From Delftia tsuruhatensis NBRC 16741 (GTDB taxonomy: Bacteria > Pseudomonadota > Gammaproteobacteria > Burkholderiales > Burkholderiaceae_C): a stretch of DNA of 41,267 nt. Position numbers and translations under genes: made by a program. This document shows, piece after piece, positions 1 through 7,689 of the stretch. Position 1 is the stretch's first letter. Each line of letters starts with the position of its first letter. The stretch is taken from contig NZ_BCTO01000045.1 in the NCBI RefSeq assembly GCF_001571325.1, positions 1 to 41,267 on the forward strand. The letters are read 5' to 3'. The notes beneath the pieces are model-generated. The model made no database searches and was not told the DNA's origin. It saw nothing but the letters and a program-made list of their open reading frames with translations.

Positions 1-2
1 CC

Positions 3-710
3 ATACTTGCCGGACATTCAAGACGCGTTGCGGATCTAACCCGCCGAACCGCAAGTATTATGCAGCTAAGTGAAGCAGAGCAGCAGAATGCTTTTGTCGC
101 TGCGCTCATTCATGATATCGCTCATATTACTCTTCCCGATGGGATGTTAAGCAAGCCCGTCCCAAGTTTAAGTCATGAGGAACTGGATAAGTATAGAAAC
201 CATAGCAGTTTGGGAGAGCAACTGCTTCTGTCGATAGATGATGCGCATCTTGTCGCTACTCTCGTCAGGTCTCACCATGAGCGATTCGATGGAGCAGGTT
301 ACCCTGATGGCCTAAAGGGGAAGGATATTCCAATAGGTGCTCGCATAATTGCGGTTGCTGATTTTTACGATGACCTGATGGTGGGGCATTTGAGCAGTAA
401 GCCGCTAACTTGCGCAGAGGCAAGAACGCTCATTTCGCATAGTAGAGGAGCACAATTTGATCCAGAGGTTGTGGATGCTTTCTTGCAAATTGTGATTCAG
501 GCGACCCCTGCTCCCGACCCGGCTCCAATTAATGTTCCCTGTTCAGAATTGAGGCCAGGGATGATTTTGGCTCAAGACTTCGTATCGAGGGAAGGCTTGG
601 TCTTGCTTACAGCAGGTCGAGTTTTGACGCCAGAGTTGATACGCAGAATGCAATTGCGTGTTGATCTTGGTCGAAAGTTTCCAATTCGTGCTGTAGCGAC
701 GGCTGTTTGA
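3..710 (+). CDS. HD-GYP domain phosphodiesterase, 5' end cut by window edge
   Basis: The reading frame is open to the window edge. Codons before the first ATG (60) already encode the conserved GHS-x-RVA start of an HD-GYP domain, so the gene begins upstream and 235 residues are visible. HD-GYP proteins hydrolyse cyclic di-GMP. The metal-binding HD pair sits in HDIAH where the family usually has HDIGK, and the signature HHERFDGAGYPDGL is intact, followed by IPIGARIIAVADFYDDL. A C-terminal tail of about 55 residues (LRPGMILAQD, then LLTAGRVLT) resembles tails seen on receiver-HD-GYP response regulators, so an N-terminal receiver outside the window is likely. Base composition is clearly lower in GC than the genes after 5.7 kb. 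The family call is firm. The domain upstream and the effect of the G-to-A and K-to-H changes in the HD motif are inference. Confidence 0.9.
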   Translation: MLAGHSRRVADLTRRTASIMQLSEAEQQNAFVAALIHDIAHITLPDGMLSKPVPSLSHEELDKYRNHSSLGEQLLLSIDDAHLVATLVRSHHERFDGAGYPDGLKGKDIPIGARIIAVADFYDDLMVGHLSSKPLTCAEARTLISHSRGAQFDPEVVDAFLQIVIQATPAPDPAPINVPCSELRPGMILAQDFVSREGLVLLTAGRVLTPELIRRMQLRVDLGRKFPIRAVATAV

Positions 711-733
711 TTGGATTGAGTAATTATTTTGGT

Positions 734-754
734 CTGGACTTGGTCCAGTTTTTT
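734..754 (+). terminator. Intrinsic terminator after the HD-GYP gene
   Basis: A 6-bp stem (CTGGAC/GTCCAG, loop TTG) is followed directly by six T residues, 24 bases after the HD-GYP stop codon. Confidence 0.75.
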
Positions 755-1034
755 ATAGCCTTCGCTCTCTGGTTGTTTTTGAGAATTTGAGTAGAATTTC
801 TCCATTGGTTGTAATTGCTTGTTTTTCTGATATGTCAGCTATAAGTGAAGGCGGTACTTCTGTTGAATACAGCTTGTTTTTGCTTATTCTGTATAAAATC
901 CTCGTTTTTCCGACTATGAATTCATCTCCTTCGATTATTCCTATATACCGGCCATTTTTTGTATAGGCTTTCCACCATCCGCCTTCGATCATTTTATGCC
1001 TCGCTGTGCTGTGATTTATTATTGGCGCCACCAT
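753..1034 (-). CDS. Orphan small hypothetical protein (93 aa), low GC
   Basis: This AT-rich minus-strand frame encodes 93 residues with a natural-looking composition: aromatic and Gly-rich near the start (MIEGGWWKAY, GRYIGIIEGDEFIVGKTRILYRI) and mixed beta-strand-like residues after. The frame stays open far upstream, but that upstream part lies antisense to the gene at 1411 and looks artefactual. I therefore start at the ATG at 1034, and a second ATG 16 codons further in is possible. No good Shine-Dalgarno sequence precedes either. It converges on the HD-GYP gene with only the shared terminator between them. I do not recognise a family. Low GC and position beside phage-like debris suggest acquired DNA or the remnant of a longer gene. 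Confidence 0.45.
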   Translation of the reverse strand: MVAPIINHSTARHKMIEGGWWKAYTKNGRYIGIIEGDEFIVGKTRILYRISKNKLYSTEVPPSLIADISEKQAITTNGEILLKFSKTTRERRL

Positions 1035-1202
1035 GCCAATTCTTGAGCATGAAATGTTATTATGAAAGCCGCTCGATATTTCAATTGATGCAAAATTTGA
1101 CAAAGTAATTGATTTTGATAATTTATTATCAAAATCACGCTTGGCAAGAGTAATATCTGGATATACGTGGAAACACGGATGGTCACTTGGCGTAAATCTC
1201 GA

Positions 1203-1410
1203 CGTCGTGCCTACCAAGGCTGCCACCTTCGGCAGGATGAGCAAGGAGCACATGCAGGCGCCGCAGTGGGAGCGCATCAAGCGGGATTGCTGGAGCCGGT
1301 CCTCGCTGCGCGTCCGTAGGACTCTCGCCACCGGAATCTTGCCCAGGGACCGACAGCCTGCAGCCTGTTGCTGGCACACCATGACAGCTCTGAAGCAACA
1401 GGAGCAATGA
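1203..1410 (+). pseudogene. Fragment of phage small-terminase-like gene (copy 1)
   Basis: From the ATG at 1237 the frame reads MSKEHMQAPQWERIKRD, which lines up with the start of the gene at 3873 (MSTEYKQFQQWERIELD). Similarity continues upstream into non-coding DNA: the 30-odd bases before each ATG share TCGT, CCTA, CTGCCA, CTTCGG. After the QWERI motif this copy departs: it runs into KRDCWSR, which resembles the later KRxGWxR part of such proteins, so an internal deletion is likely, followed by an unrelated Cys/Arg-rich tail to a stop at 1408-1410. I read it as a decayed phage-derived gene start. The stretch 1035-1202 before it shows no gene. Confidence 0.5.
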
Positions 1411-1689
1411 ATGGCGATTTCAGAAAAGATCCAGGACCTGCGCAAGTGGGATGACTCTCGCAAGGGATTCACGGGAGAGCATTGGCTTGTGCTCGGTGCC
1501 GGCCTCATGGCGCTGCGCCATGCCCGGCGCGCGGAAAGTGGCATGGGCCGCCTTGTGAGTGGTGCGCTGGGCACGGCACTGATAGCGCGCGCGGCCACGG
1601 GCCGCGACGGTGTATTGGGAACGGCAGGACGATTGGCTGCAAAGCCCACCCTGGCCGAGCGCCTGCTGATCGCCGCGCGCCGCCTGTAG
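1411..1689 (+). CDS. Small conserved-type protein with hydrophobic segment (92 aa)
   Basis: The ATG at 1411 has AGGAG eight bases upstream, and the frame ends just before a strong terminator, so this is a credible short gene. The 92-residue product starts with a charged helix-like stretch (EKIQDLRKWDD), then an Ala/Gly/Leu-rich segment around residues 24-62 (LVLGAGLMALRHA, VSGALGTALIARAATG). Its glycine-zipper-like pattern resembles small inner-membrane or membrane-peripheral proteins of the DUF2892 type, though too weakly to assign. GC is high again here, unlike the DNA to the left, which suggests it belongs to the host background. Function unknown. Confidence 0.65.
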   Translation: MAISEKIQDLRKWDDSRKGFTGEHWLVLGAGLMALRHARRAESGMGRLVSGALGTALIARAATGRDGVLGTAGRLAAKPTLAERLLIAARRL

Positions 1690-1705
1690 ACGCCCGGACA
1701 AAGGA

Positions 1706-1735
1706 AAGGCCCGCAGTTGCGGGCCTTGCTTTTTC
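1706..1735 (+). terminator. Intrinsic terminator between convergent genes
   Basis: A perfect 9-bp stem (AAGGCCCGC/GCGGGCCTT, loop AGTT) is followed by GCTTTTTC. It lies between the stop of the 92-aa gene (+) and the stop of the IPTL-CTERM gene (-) and probably serves both directions, more strongly the plus strand. Confidence 0.85.
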
Positions 1736-1749
1736 AGGTCAGGCCTGCA

Positions 1750-3684
1750 TCAGCGCTGGCGGCGCATGCGGCGCAGGCCGAATATTGCCAGCAGGGCAGA
1801 CATCAGGATGGCGCCCCATTCGCTGAGCGTGGGAACGGCTGCTGCGCCGCCTGTTGGGGCTGCTGCCAGCACGGGCACGAGCGGATCGGCGATCACGCCC
1901 ACGGCAGGGTTGGTGTCACCAGGGCCGTTGTCCGTGATGGTGTAGGTCACCGTGGTGCGCGCGCTGTCCACGATCACGTTCAGCGCGGTCGCAGGGTCAA
2001 ACCAGCCGCCGACACCATCGGGCTTGCGGAACTGCACGCCTTCGGGGAGAGCGCTGGGATAGGTGAGAGTCATCGTCACAGATCCGGTGCAGTTTTCGGC
2101 GCTGAAAGCGAACTGTCCGCTGGGCGCTTGTAGGTTCGGTGGGGTGGAGGTCACAGGTCCGAAGCCGCCGCCAGGTTGCAGCGTGCAAGTGGTGCCGCCG
2201 CCGGACATCGTGGCAGACGGTATGCCGGTCATGCCAGGCACGCTGCCGGGCGCGCTCACCAGTTGCAGTTTGCGTGGCGTGGCTTGTGTGCTTGCAGAGG
2301 CTGCACCGGTTGTCCCGTTGGAGGCTGCGACCGTGAAGTTATAGGTGAAGCCATTGCTCAGGCCAGCCACGACGATGGGGGATGTCGTTCCTTGCTGAGT
2401 GATCACGCCAGGCGCACCGGGCACGGCCACGGGGGTCGCGATCACGGTATAGCCTGTGATGGGCGCGCCGCCATTGGAAGCAGGTGCAGTGAAGGTTACC
2501 GTAGCCTGCCCGTCGTCTGCAGCGATGTTGCCGATGGTGGGGGCTCCGGGTGCCGCTGCATTCACCATGAAGGTTTGAGACACCTGTGATGCAGGCAGGT
2601 AGCTTGCGTTACCACTTTGGTTCGCATCAACGGTGCAAGAGCCTGTGTTCACAAAAGTCAGCGTGCCGCCCGTGGTGACCGTGCACACCGCAGTTGTGTT
2701 TGCGCTGAAGGCCACCGGCAGGCTGGAGCTGGCCGTCGCGGTCAGTGTTGGCGTTGTGCCGAAAGTTTGGTCGCCGGGGTTTGGGAACGTGATGTTCTGG
2801 TTTTGCTGTCCATTCACCAGTACGCCGGTCGTGGCGCCTACGTTCGCCAAATTCAGCACAACGTTGGTGCCACCGCTCGTCATCGTGCTCCCATTGAGAT
2901 CGATAGCGGTTCCTAACGACACTCCATTTGCGTCAACATCACCTGGCTGCACGGTATATATGAAGGTCAGGGCGGAGCTGTTGCTGCCACCGACGAAGTT
3001 CGCTTGCCGCAGAGTTGAACCAATCGTCAAAGGAATTGAGGGTGTGCCGCCAGCTGTGACGGTCACGGGAGCGCTGTAGGTCACAGTGAACTGCAGGTTC
3101 TGTCCAGCACTATAGGTTCCGTCGGGGGGAACACTTACTGATTGCACTGAGGCGGCAGGAGCTACAAGCGTGTAGCTCAGCGTGGTTTGGCAGGCTTTGG
3201 AGTCTGTGATGGTCACCGAATATTGACCGGGAGCCAGTCCTGTCGCGGTTGCCGCTGCGCCACCGGAGGGGGTCCATGAGTAAGCGTAGCCAGGAGTCCC
3301 CCCTGTCGCGACAACTGTTGCGCTACCGTTGTTGCCTCCAACGGGATTGATCTGCGACTGCGTGCCTGACAATGTTTCAGGCTGTCCAACGGTCGTAGAC
3401 GCTGTTCCTTGCAGGCCGTTATTGTCAGTAACCGTAACTATATAGGTGCCTGCTGTGAGCCCTGTTGCGGTAGCGTTTGTGCCTCCAGAGGGGCTCCATG
3501 AGTAGCTGAAGGGCGCAACACCGTTCTGGGTGATTTGGGCAGTGGCCGTGCCGTTGTTTGCCCCGTTACAAGAGGCATCGGTGTGGGACGCGGACAAGAT
3601 CAGCTGTGCGCTTGCAGAGCCGGCGTAGGTGACAAGAGCAAAGATGCCGCCTAGCACCCCTGTGCGGAAAGCCCCAGAAGACAT
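1750..3684 (-). CDS. IPTL-CTERM surface protein with SprB-like repeats and FN3 domain
   Basis: The 644-residue product opens with a signal peptide (cleavage expected near SASA-Q, residue 26). Next come two SprB-type repeats (about 33-92 and 113-170; each has YSWxPSGG, TATGL, then GxYxVTxTD), beta-rich cell-surface modules (about 185-375) and a fibronectin type III-like domain (about 380-470, GAPITGYTV). The C terminus (about 615-644) is an IPTL-CTERM signal: VPTLSEWGAILM, a hydrophobic helix, then RRMRRQR. In established cases this tail is a substrate of exosortase H (XrtH), so the protein is probably exported, cleaved and anchored outside the cell. The enzyme is not in this window. The start is supported by AAGGGA just upstream of the ATG. 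The likely role, adhesion or matrix, is inference. Confidence 0.9.
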   Translation of the reverse strand: MSSGAFRTGVLGGIFALVTYAGSASAQLILSASHTDASCNGANNGTATAQITQNGVAPFSYSWSPSGGTNATATGLTAGTYIVTVTDNNGLQGTASTTVGQPETLSGTQSQINPVGGNNGSATVVATGGTPGYAYSWTPSGGAAATATGLAPGQYSVTITDSKACQTTLSYTLVAPAASVQSVSVPPDGTYSAGQNLQFTVTYSAPVTVTAGGTPSIPLTIGSTLRQANFVGGSNSSALTFIYTVQPGDVDANGVSLGTAIDLNGSTMTSGGTNVVLNLANVGATTGVLVNGQQNQNITFPNPGDQTFGTTPTLTATASSSLPVAFSANTTAVCTVTTGGTLTFVNTGSCTVDANQSGNASYLPASQVSQTFMVNAAAPGAPTIGNIAADDGQATVTFTAPASNGGAPITGYTVIATPVAVPGAPGVITQQGTTSPIVVAGLSNGFTYNFTVAASNGTTGAASASTQATPRKLQLVSAPGSVPGMTGIPSATMSGGGTTCTLQPGGGFGPVTSTPPNLQAPSGQFAFSAENCTGSVTMTLTYPSALPEGVQFRKPDGVGGWFDPATALNVIVDSARTTVTYTITDNGPGDTNPAVGVIADPLVPVLAAAPTGGAAAVPTLSEWGAILMSALLAIFGLRRMRRQR

Positions 3685-3872
3685 GTTGTTCCCTTACTTT
3701 GGAGATCGGCGCAATCTCTCTAGCTCTGTTTGCTGAACTTTTGTTTGATGACCAAACGCGCTGCAAATTGTATGAATTTGTGTATATTGTGTCTATCACT
3801 GAAACTTGGTAGTTACTCCGGCTAGGCGGCCTGGCCCTGCGGTGGTCGTCCTAAGCCTGCCAGCTTCGGGGG

Positions 3873-4217
3873 ATGAGCACGGAATACAAGCAGTTTCAGC
3901 AGTGGGAACGCATCGAGCTGGACTACAGGGCCGGCATCAAGGGCCTGAGGCAGATCGCAGCAGAGCAGAACATCAGCCAGGGGGGCGATCCGCAAGGCGC
4001 TGAGAGTGATGACTGGAGCTGGGTGCTGTCGGAGCGCATCCAGGACAAGGCCGAGCAGTCGGTACGCAAGGAGGCGGTACGCAGCGAGGTCTGCGCGGAA
4101 CGCAGGGCGTCCGAGCGGCCCACGGCCCTTGTGCGCTCACTGCGACGGCCAAGAAATACGGCAGGACTGAGAGCCATTATTCGAACTCTTCGGCGCCCGA
4201 GGAATGATCGTTTCTGA
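3873..4217 (+). pseudogene. Phage small-terminase/HTH-like gene, frameshifted (copy 2)
   Basis: The first 42 residues read like the start of a phage DNA-packaging small subunit or related HTH protein: MSTEYKQFQQWERIELDYRAG, then IKGLRQIAAEQNISQG. Such proteins normally continue with AIRKRA. Here the DNA encodes that continuation one frame over (GCG ATC CGC AAG after a run of five G), and the original frame then resumes with ESDDWSWVLSERIQDKAEQSVRKEAVRSEV. This pattern indicates two compensating indels (around 3979-3998). The tail after about residue 85 degenerates into Arg-rich sequence with a short internal repeat (LRRPRN twice). No other phage structural genes are nearby. The terminase-like label rests on recall of family sequences. 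The broken state is seen directly. Confidence 0.55.
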
Positions 4218-4416
4218 ATGGCAGGCTTCGCTTGAGAATAGATCCGCAGGTGGTGATGACTGGACAAAGCGTCAACTTCCGGAGGGTGCTCTGAGGCTAT
4301 ATTCCGTCTGCGGGAAGCTGCGTTCGTAACTTGAACGCATGCGCCTGGGAGGGCGTTTCATGCGTGCGCCTGAAGCTGTGTCAAGGCTTGCGATAAATAT
4401 TCAGAGGAAATTGGCA

Positions 4417-5556
4417 ATGGGTATCGCTTTTCGTCAGACTGAAATCAACATCAAGATTGCCAAGAAGCAAGGCAAGGAGATTTCCAAGCTTCTGCAGGAC
4501 AAGGGATGGATTGCCGAGGATATGCCGTTGGATGCCGCAATGGCAGCTATTGGCTGGCATGGAAAATATCAAAAAACTCTGCTAATAATTGATGAGATTG
4601 ATGTTGATAAAATAACCAAACAGGTATCCGAACAGTTTGAGGCGCTGGCTTCTTTTGTGCGAGATGGAAGCTTCGTCCGTTTTGAATCAGAGGAGAGCAG
4701 TAAAGACTACGCTCTATGTGTTTTCGAAGGGGGCAAGGCTCATGGCTATGGATGGTTGGGAACCCATGAAAAGACCGCAGTGGTTGCCGCCATCGGAACT
4801 GTGCCCAGCGGTCCATGGAATGAGTATATTCATGACGAATCGCCTTCCCGAGAAAAGCTGACAGATCACCGCTATTGGGCGGTGATGGCCTGGAAAATGG
4901 CTGAGTACATTCAGTTCATTGCTCAGAGTTCCAAGAGCTTCAGCGCTAAAGATAAGGAACAAGCTTATTGGATCATCCGCGCTGGTGAGGCCGCCAGAAC
5001 CACTTTACTGGGGACGCGTCCTTTGCTCGTTCAGGATATTCAGATGTATGAGAAGGATGTGAGTCAGATTCCGCGGCTCATTGCAAGCGACTTGCATGAG
5101 GTGAAACTGCGCTGGTTAAAAGGGCCGCGTAAGAAGTTAGCGGCGTTGGATTTTGACATCAATGCTGGTGAATTGCAGGCGCTCCTCCGCTACCGTGATA
5201 CATTTGCGCCGACGAAAGAGTTCTTGGTTGATGGACAGGAGGGTGTATATCAACCGGAAGTGCTTGAATTCTTAGAATGCCTGCGTGATGCGTCTTGGTT
5301 TCAGCAGCTTTGCAAGCTGGCGAAGGATGGCGATAAACGTACGGAGGTCATCCTGGAGTTTCACGGGTGGATGTCCGATGTAATGGAAACTGCCGATCTG
5401 AAGGAGCTTTTGTTTAAACTGCATTGGATTGCCTCCGCTGACAAGGGAAGCGCTGCCATCGTTCCTGGTTTGAGCAGTGAAGAGATTTCTTCGTATATGG
5501 CTGGCGAAATCTACAACGCAATGCAGAGAATCAGCCAACTGGCCGCGACAAAGTAA
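4417..5556 (+). CDS. Unrecognised orphan protein (379 aa), low-GC
   Basis: I start at ATG 4417, which has GAGG about nine bases upstream. An in-frame ATG at 4339 lacks a ribosome site and would add an unlikely Arg-rich leader. The product is soluble-looking, with no signal peptide or membrane span. Its N-terminal region (EINIKIAKKQGKEISKLLQ) is helical and Lys-rich. A central part (about 80-140) looks beta-rich (FVRDGSFVRFESEE, YALCVFEGGKAHGYGWLG, TAVVAAIGTVPSGPW). The C-terminal half is helical, with a WLKGPRKK stretch. I find no Walker, HD, nuclease or protease motif. GC is well below the neighbouring backbone, and the gene sits alone between phage-like debris and the ami operon with its own terminator. 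That fits a horizontally acquired cargo gene, possibly phage defence or a toxin, but the sequence itself does not show a function. Confidence 0.8.
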   Translation: MGIAFRQTEINIKIAKKQGKEISKLLQDKGWIAEDMPLDAAMAAIGWHGKYQKTLLIIDEIDVDKITKQVSEQFEALASFVRDGSFVRFESEESSKDYALCVFEGGKAHGYGWLGTHEKTAVVAAIGTVPSGPWNEYIHDESPSREKLTDHRYWAVMAWKMAEYIQFIAQSSKSFSAKDKEQAYWIIRAGEAARTTLLGTRPLLVQDIQMYEKDVSQIPRLIASDLHEVKLRWLKGPRKKLAALDFDINAGELQALLRYRDTFAPTKEFLVDGQEGVYQPEVLEFLECLRDASWFQQLCKLAKDGDKRTEVILEFHGWMSDVMETADLKELLFKLHWIASADKGSAAIVPGLSSEEISSYMAGEIYNAMQRISQLAATK

Positions 5557-5642
5557 GGTTGCTGAGAGGCTTCTCTTGTAGGCGAAAGCACTCTGCTATC
5601 AACCGACCATGTGAAGCCTCAGTTAGCGAGCATCAGCACGTC

Positions 5643-5682
5643 GTGCCGAGCCCGACAGCCTCGGCGTCGGGGGCACTTTTCT
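5643..5682 (+). terminator. Probable intrinsic terminator after the orphan gene
   Basis: A two-part stem (GTGCC/GGCAC and CCCGAC/GTCGGG, with a GAG bulge and a 9-base loop) is followed by TTTTCTT, 86 bases past the stop at 5556. I see no gene between 5557 and the end of amiR at 5769. Confidence 0.6.
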
Positions 5683-5768
5683 TGACACGCTGCATGCGTT
5701 CAAAAGAAAGAGGACCCTGGTTCCCCGGGGCCAAACCATGGCTGCTGGCGGCAGGAGTCCTGCGTGAT

Positions 5769-6458
5769 TTACCCGCCCACGCCCTTGCCCAGCGACAGTA
5801 TTTCGCTCGCATGCACGATGGCTTGGGCAATCTCCTCCACCGAGCTGCGCCGGCTCATGGCCTGGGCGCGGATCATGTCGTAGGCCTGGTCTTCGTTGAT
5901 CTGGTGGGTCTGCATGAGGATGGCCTTGGCTTCGGCCACGCGGCGCTGGCCCAGCAGCTTGGCCTGGAGCTTGGCGATGCGCTGCTGCTGCTGGCGTGAT
6001 TCCTTGTGGTTTCTGCGCGCCAGCACCAGGGTGGACAGCAGGCCGAAGGAGCGGATGGGCGTGGGCAGGATGGCTTGCACCTGCAGCTCCAGCACGGCGG
6101 AGACGATGGTGGGGTTCTCGTAGTTGACCACGGCGATGGCGGTGGGCGGGCTCTCTCCCTCGCCCTGGGTCCAGGTGTAGTTCAACTGCAGGTGGTCGGG
6201 GCGAACGGCCAGGAAGACCACGTCCGTGCCTTCGGGCAGGCTGGGCTGGGGCGGCCAGATGGCCTGGACTTGGCAGCCTATGCGCTGCAGCTGCTGGGCC
6301 AGCAGGCGGCCGTCCGCGTCGTCGGGGTGGACGACGGCAATGCGCAGCTGGCGCAGTTCCTTGAGCTGGGGCGAGGTGGCGCGCAGCAGCGGCTTTCTTT
6401 CCAGCAGCGGCCGGCCTGTGGCAGCGCTGCCGGTTTCCTTGTTCGGTGCGGCATCCAC
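5769..6458 (-). CDS. amiR: AmiR-type ANTAR antitermination regulator
   Basis: The product (229 aa) ends with a clear ANTAR RNA-binding domain (from about RIAKLQAKLLGQRRVAEAKAILM to HASEIL) behind a pseudo-receiver domain (LRIAVVHPDDADGRLLAQQL). In the established Pseudomonas aeruginosa system, AmiR binds the amiE leader RNA and prevents terminator formation, and it is held inactive by AmiC until an amide is sensed. I chose the GTG at 6458: it starts two bases after the amiC stop, and GGAG inside the last amiC codons provides the ribosome site, which implies translational coupling. The N-terminal 30 residues before the domain make it longer than the 196-aa Pseudomonas protein. No ATG lies at the expected point. 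Confidence 0.92.
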   Translation of the reverse strand: MDAAPNKETGSAATGRPLLERKPLLRATSPQLKELRQLRIAVVHPDDADGRLLAQQLQRIGCQVQAIWPPQPSLPEGTDVVFLAVRPDHLQLNYTWTQGEGESPPTAIAVVNYENPTIVSAVLELQVQAILPTPIRSFGLLSTLVLARRNHKESRQQQQRIAKLQAKLLGQRRVAEAKAILMQTHQINEDQAYDMIRAQAMSRRSSVEEIAQAIVHASEILSLGKGVGG

Positions 6459-6460
6459 GC

Positions 6461-7609
6461 TCAGTTCTCCAGGGCACCGAGGCTGGCGGTCCAGTCGCCC
6501 AGTGAATGGGTCACCAAATAGGGGTCGGGCGAGACGGCCCGGGTGGCCTGGCGCACGATGGTGAAGCCGCCTTGGGCATTGGCGCGGCCCACGCGCGGGT
6601 ACAGCCAGGTGTGGTGGTTGCCGGGATCGAGCCGGATGCGGCCCTGGGGCGCGTCGAACTCGCTGCCCAGCAGATGGGGCAGCAGATCGCCGATGCGGTC
6701 GCTGCCGGCCTGGCGGAAGGCGTTGGCGAACAGGTGCATCTGAAAGTAGGCGGCTTCCCAGCACAGGTTGGGCCTGCAGTCGTCGCCCAGGCGCTGGCGC
6801 AGCCGGGCCAGGCAGCGCGCATTGGCCGGTGAATCGATGGACTGGAAGTAGGGCGCGGCCGTGAAGTGGCCGGCCGCCACGTCGGCACCCATCTGGGCGA
6901 TCTCGGCCTCGGAGGTGGTGAGGCTGGCAATCGGCATGGTCTGCGGATTGAAGCCCGCGTCGGCATAGGCGCGGTAGAGGCTGGCCGTGGAGTCGCCGAC
7001 CACGGTGGAGAAGATGAAGTCCGGCTGCCTTGCGCGGATGTCCTGCATGATGGCCGCGTAGTCGCGCTCGGTGGCGTCCAGCGGCAGGTAGTGTTCGCCC
7101 AGCTTGTCGCTGCCCGGGTGCTGCATGACCAGCTCGCCCATGATGCGGTTGGACTCGTAGGGATAGATGTAGTCCGAGCCGATGAGGTAGACCCGCGCGC
7201 CGAAGCTGCTGGTCATGTAGTCGGCCAGCTGCACGCTGTTCTGGTTGGGCGCGGCGCCGGTGTAGATGACATTGCCCGAGAACTCGAAGCCTTCGTAGAG
7301 CGTCGGATAGAACAGCAGCCGGTTCCACTTCTCGACGATGGGGATGACGGCCTTGCGGCTGCTGGACATGTAGCAGCCGAAGATGACGTTGATGCCGTCG
7401 CGCACGATGAGCTGCTCGGCCAGCGCCGCATAGCGGGCCGGCGTGGAGGCCGGGTCGTAGCGCACTGCCACCAGTTCACGCCCCAGCAGGCCGCCCGACT
7501 CGTTGATTTCGTCGATGGCCAGCTGCGCGCCCTGCAGCTGGGACTGGCCGATGGTCGATGTGGTGCCGGTGGCCGAGTAAAGAATGCCGACTCTGACGGG
7601 GTCGTTCAT
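6461..7609 (-). CDS. amiC: AmiC amide-sensing negative regulator
   Basis: This 382-residue protein matches the AmiC family in length and motifs: VRVGILYSATGTTSTIGQSQLQGA at the N terminus, then INESGGLLGRELVAVRYDPAS, and VIFGCYMSSSRKAV. It has the periplasmic-binding-protein fold without a signal peptide, as expected for a cytoplasmic sensor. In the known system AmiC binds short amides (acetamide) and releases AmiR. AAGGAA lies six bases before the ATG. It follows the VWA gene by 80 bases and is coupled to amiR. Its pairing with amiR and location downstream of amiE make the assignment secure. Confidence 0.95.
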   Translation of the reverse strand: MNDPVRVGILYSATGTTSTIGQSQLQGAQLAIDEINESGGLLGRELVAVRYDPASTPARYAALAEQLIVRDGINVIFGCYMSSSRKAVIPIVEKWNRLLFYPTLYEGFEFSGNVIYTGAAPNQNSVQLADYMTSSFGARVYLIGSDYIYPYESNRIMGELVMQHPGSDKLGEHYLPLDATERDYAAIMQDIRARQPDFIFSTVVGDSTASLYRAYADAGFNPQTMPIASLTTSEAEIAQMGADVAAGHFTAAPYFQSIDSPANARCLARLRQRLGDDCRPNLCWEAAYFQMHLFANAFRQAGSDRIGDLLPHLLGSEFDAPQGRIRLDPGNHHTWLYPRVGRANAQGGFTIVRQATRAVSPDPYLVTHSLGDWTASLGALEN

Positions 7610-7689
7610 GGGTTCCTTGTATGCCAGGTGCTGGCGTGCGTTCTTTGCAGGCTTCAGGTTAATCGAGATTTCCGTGGCGCTTGCCGTGG

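Noticed and set aside
5700..5760. Terminator for amiR on the minus strand (CCCCGGGG region)
   Set aside because: The self-complementary core has no loop, and the outer pairs are too few to trust.
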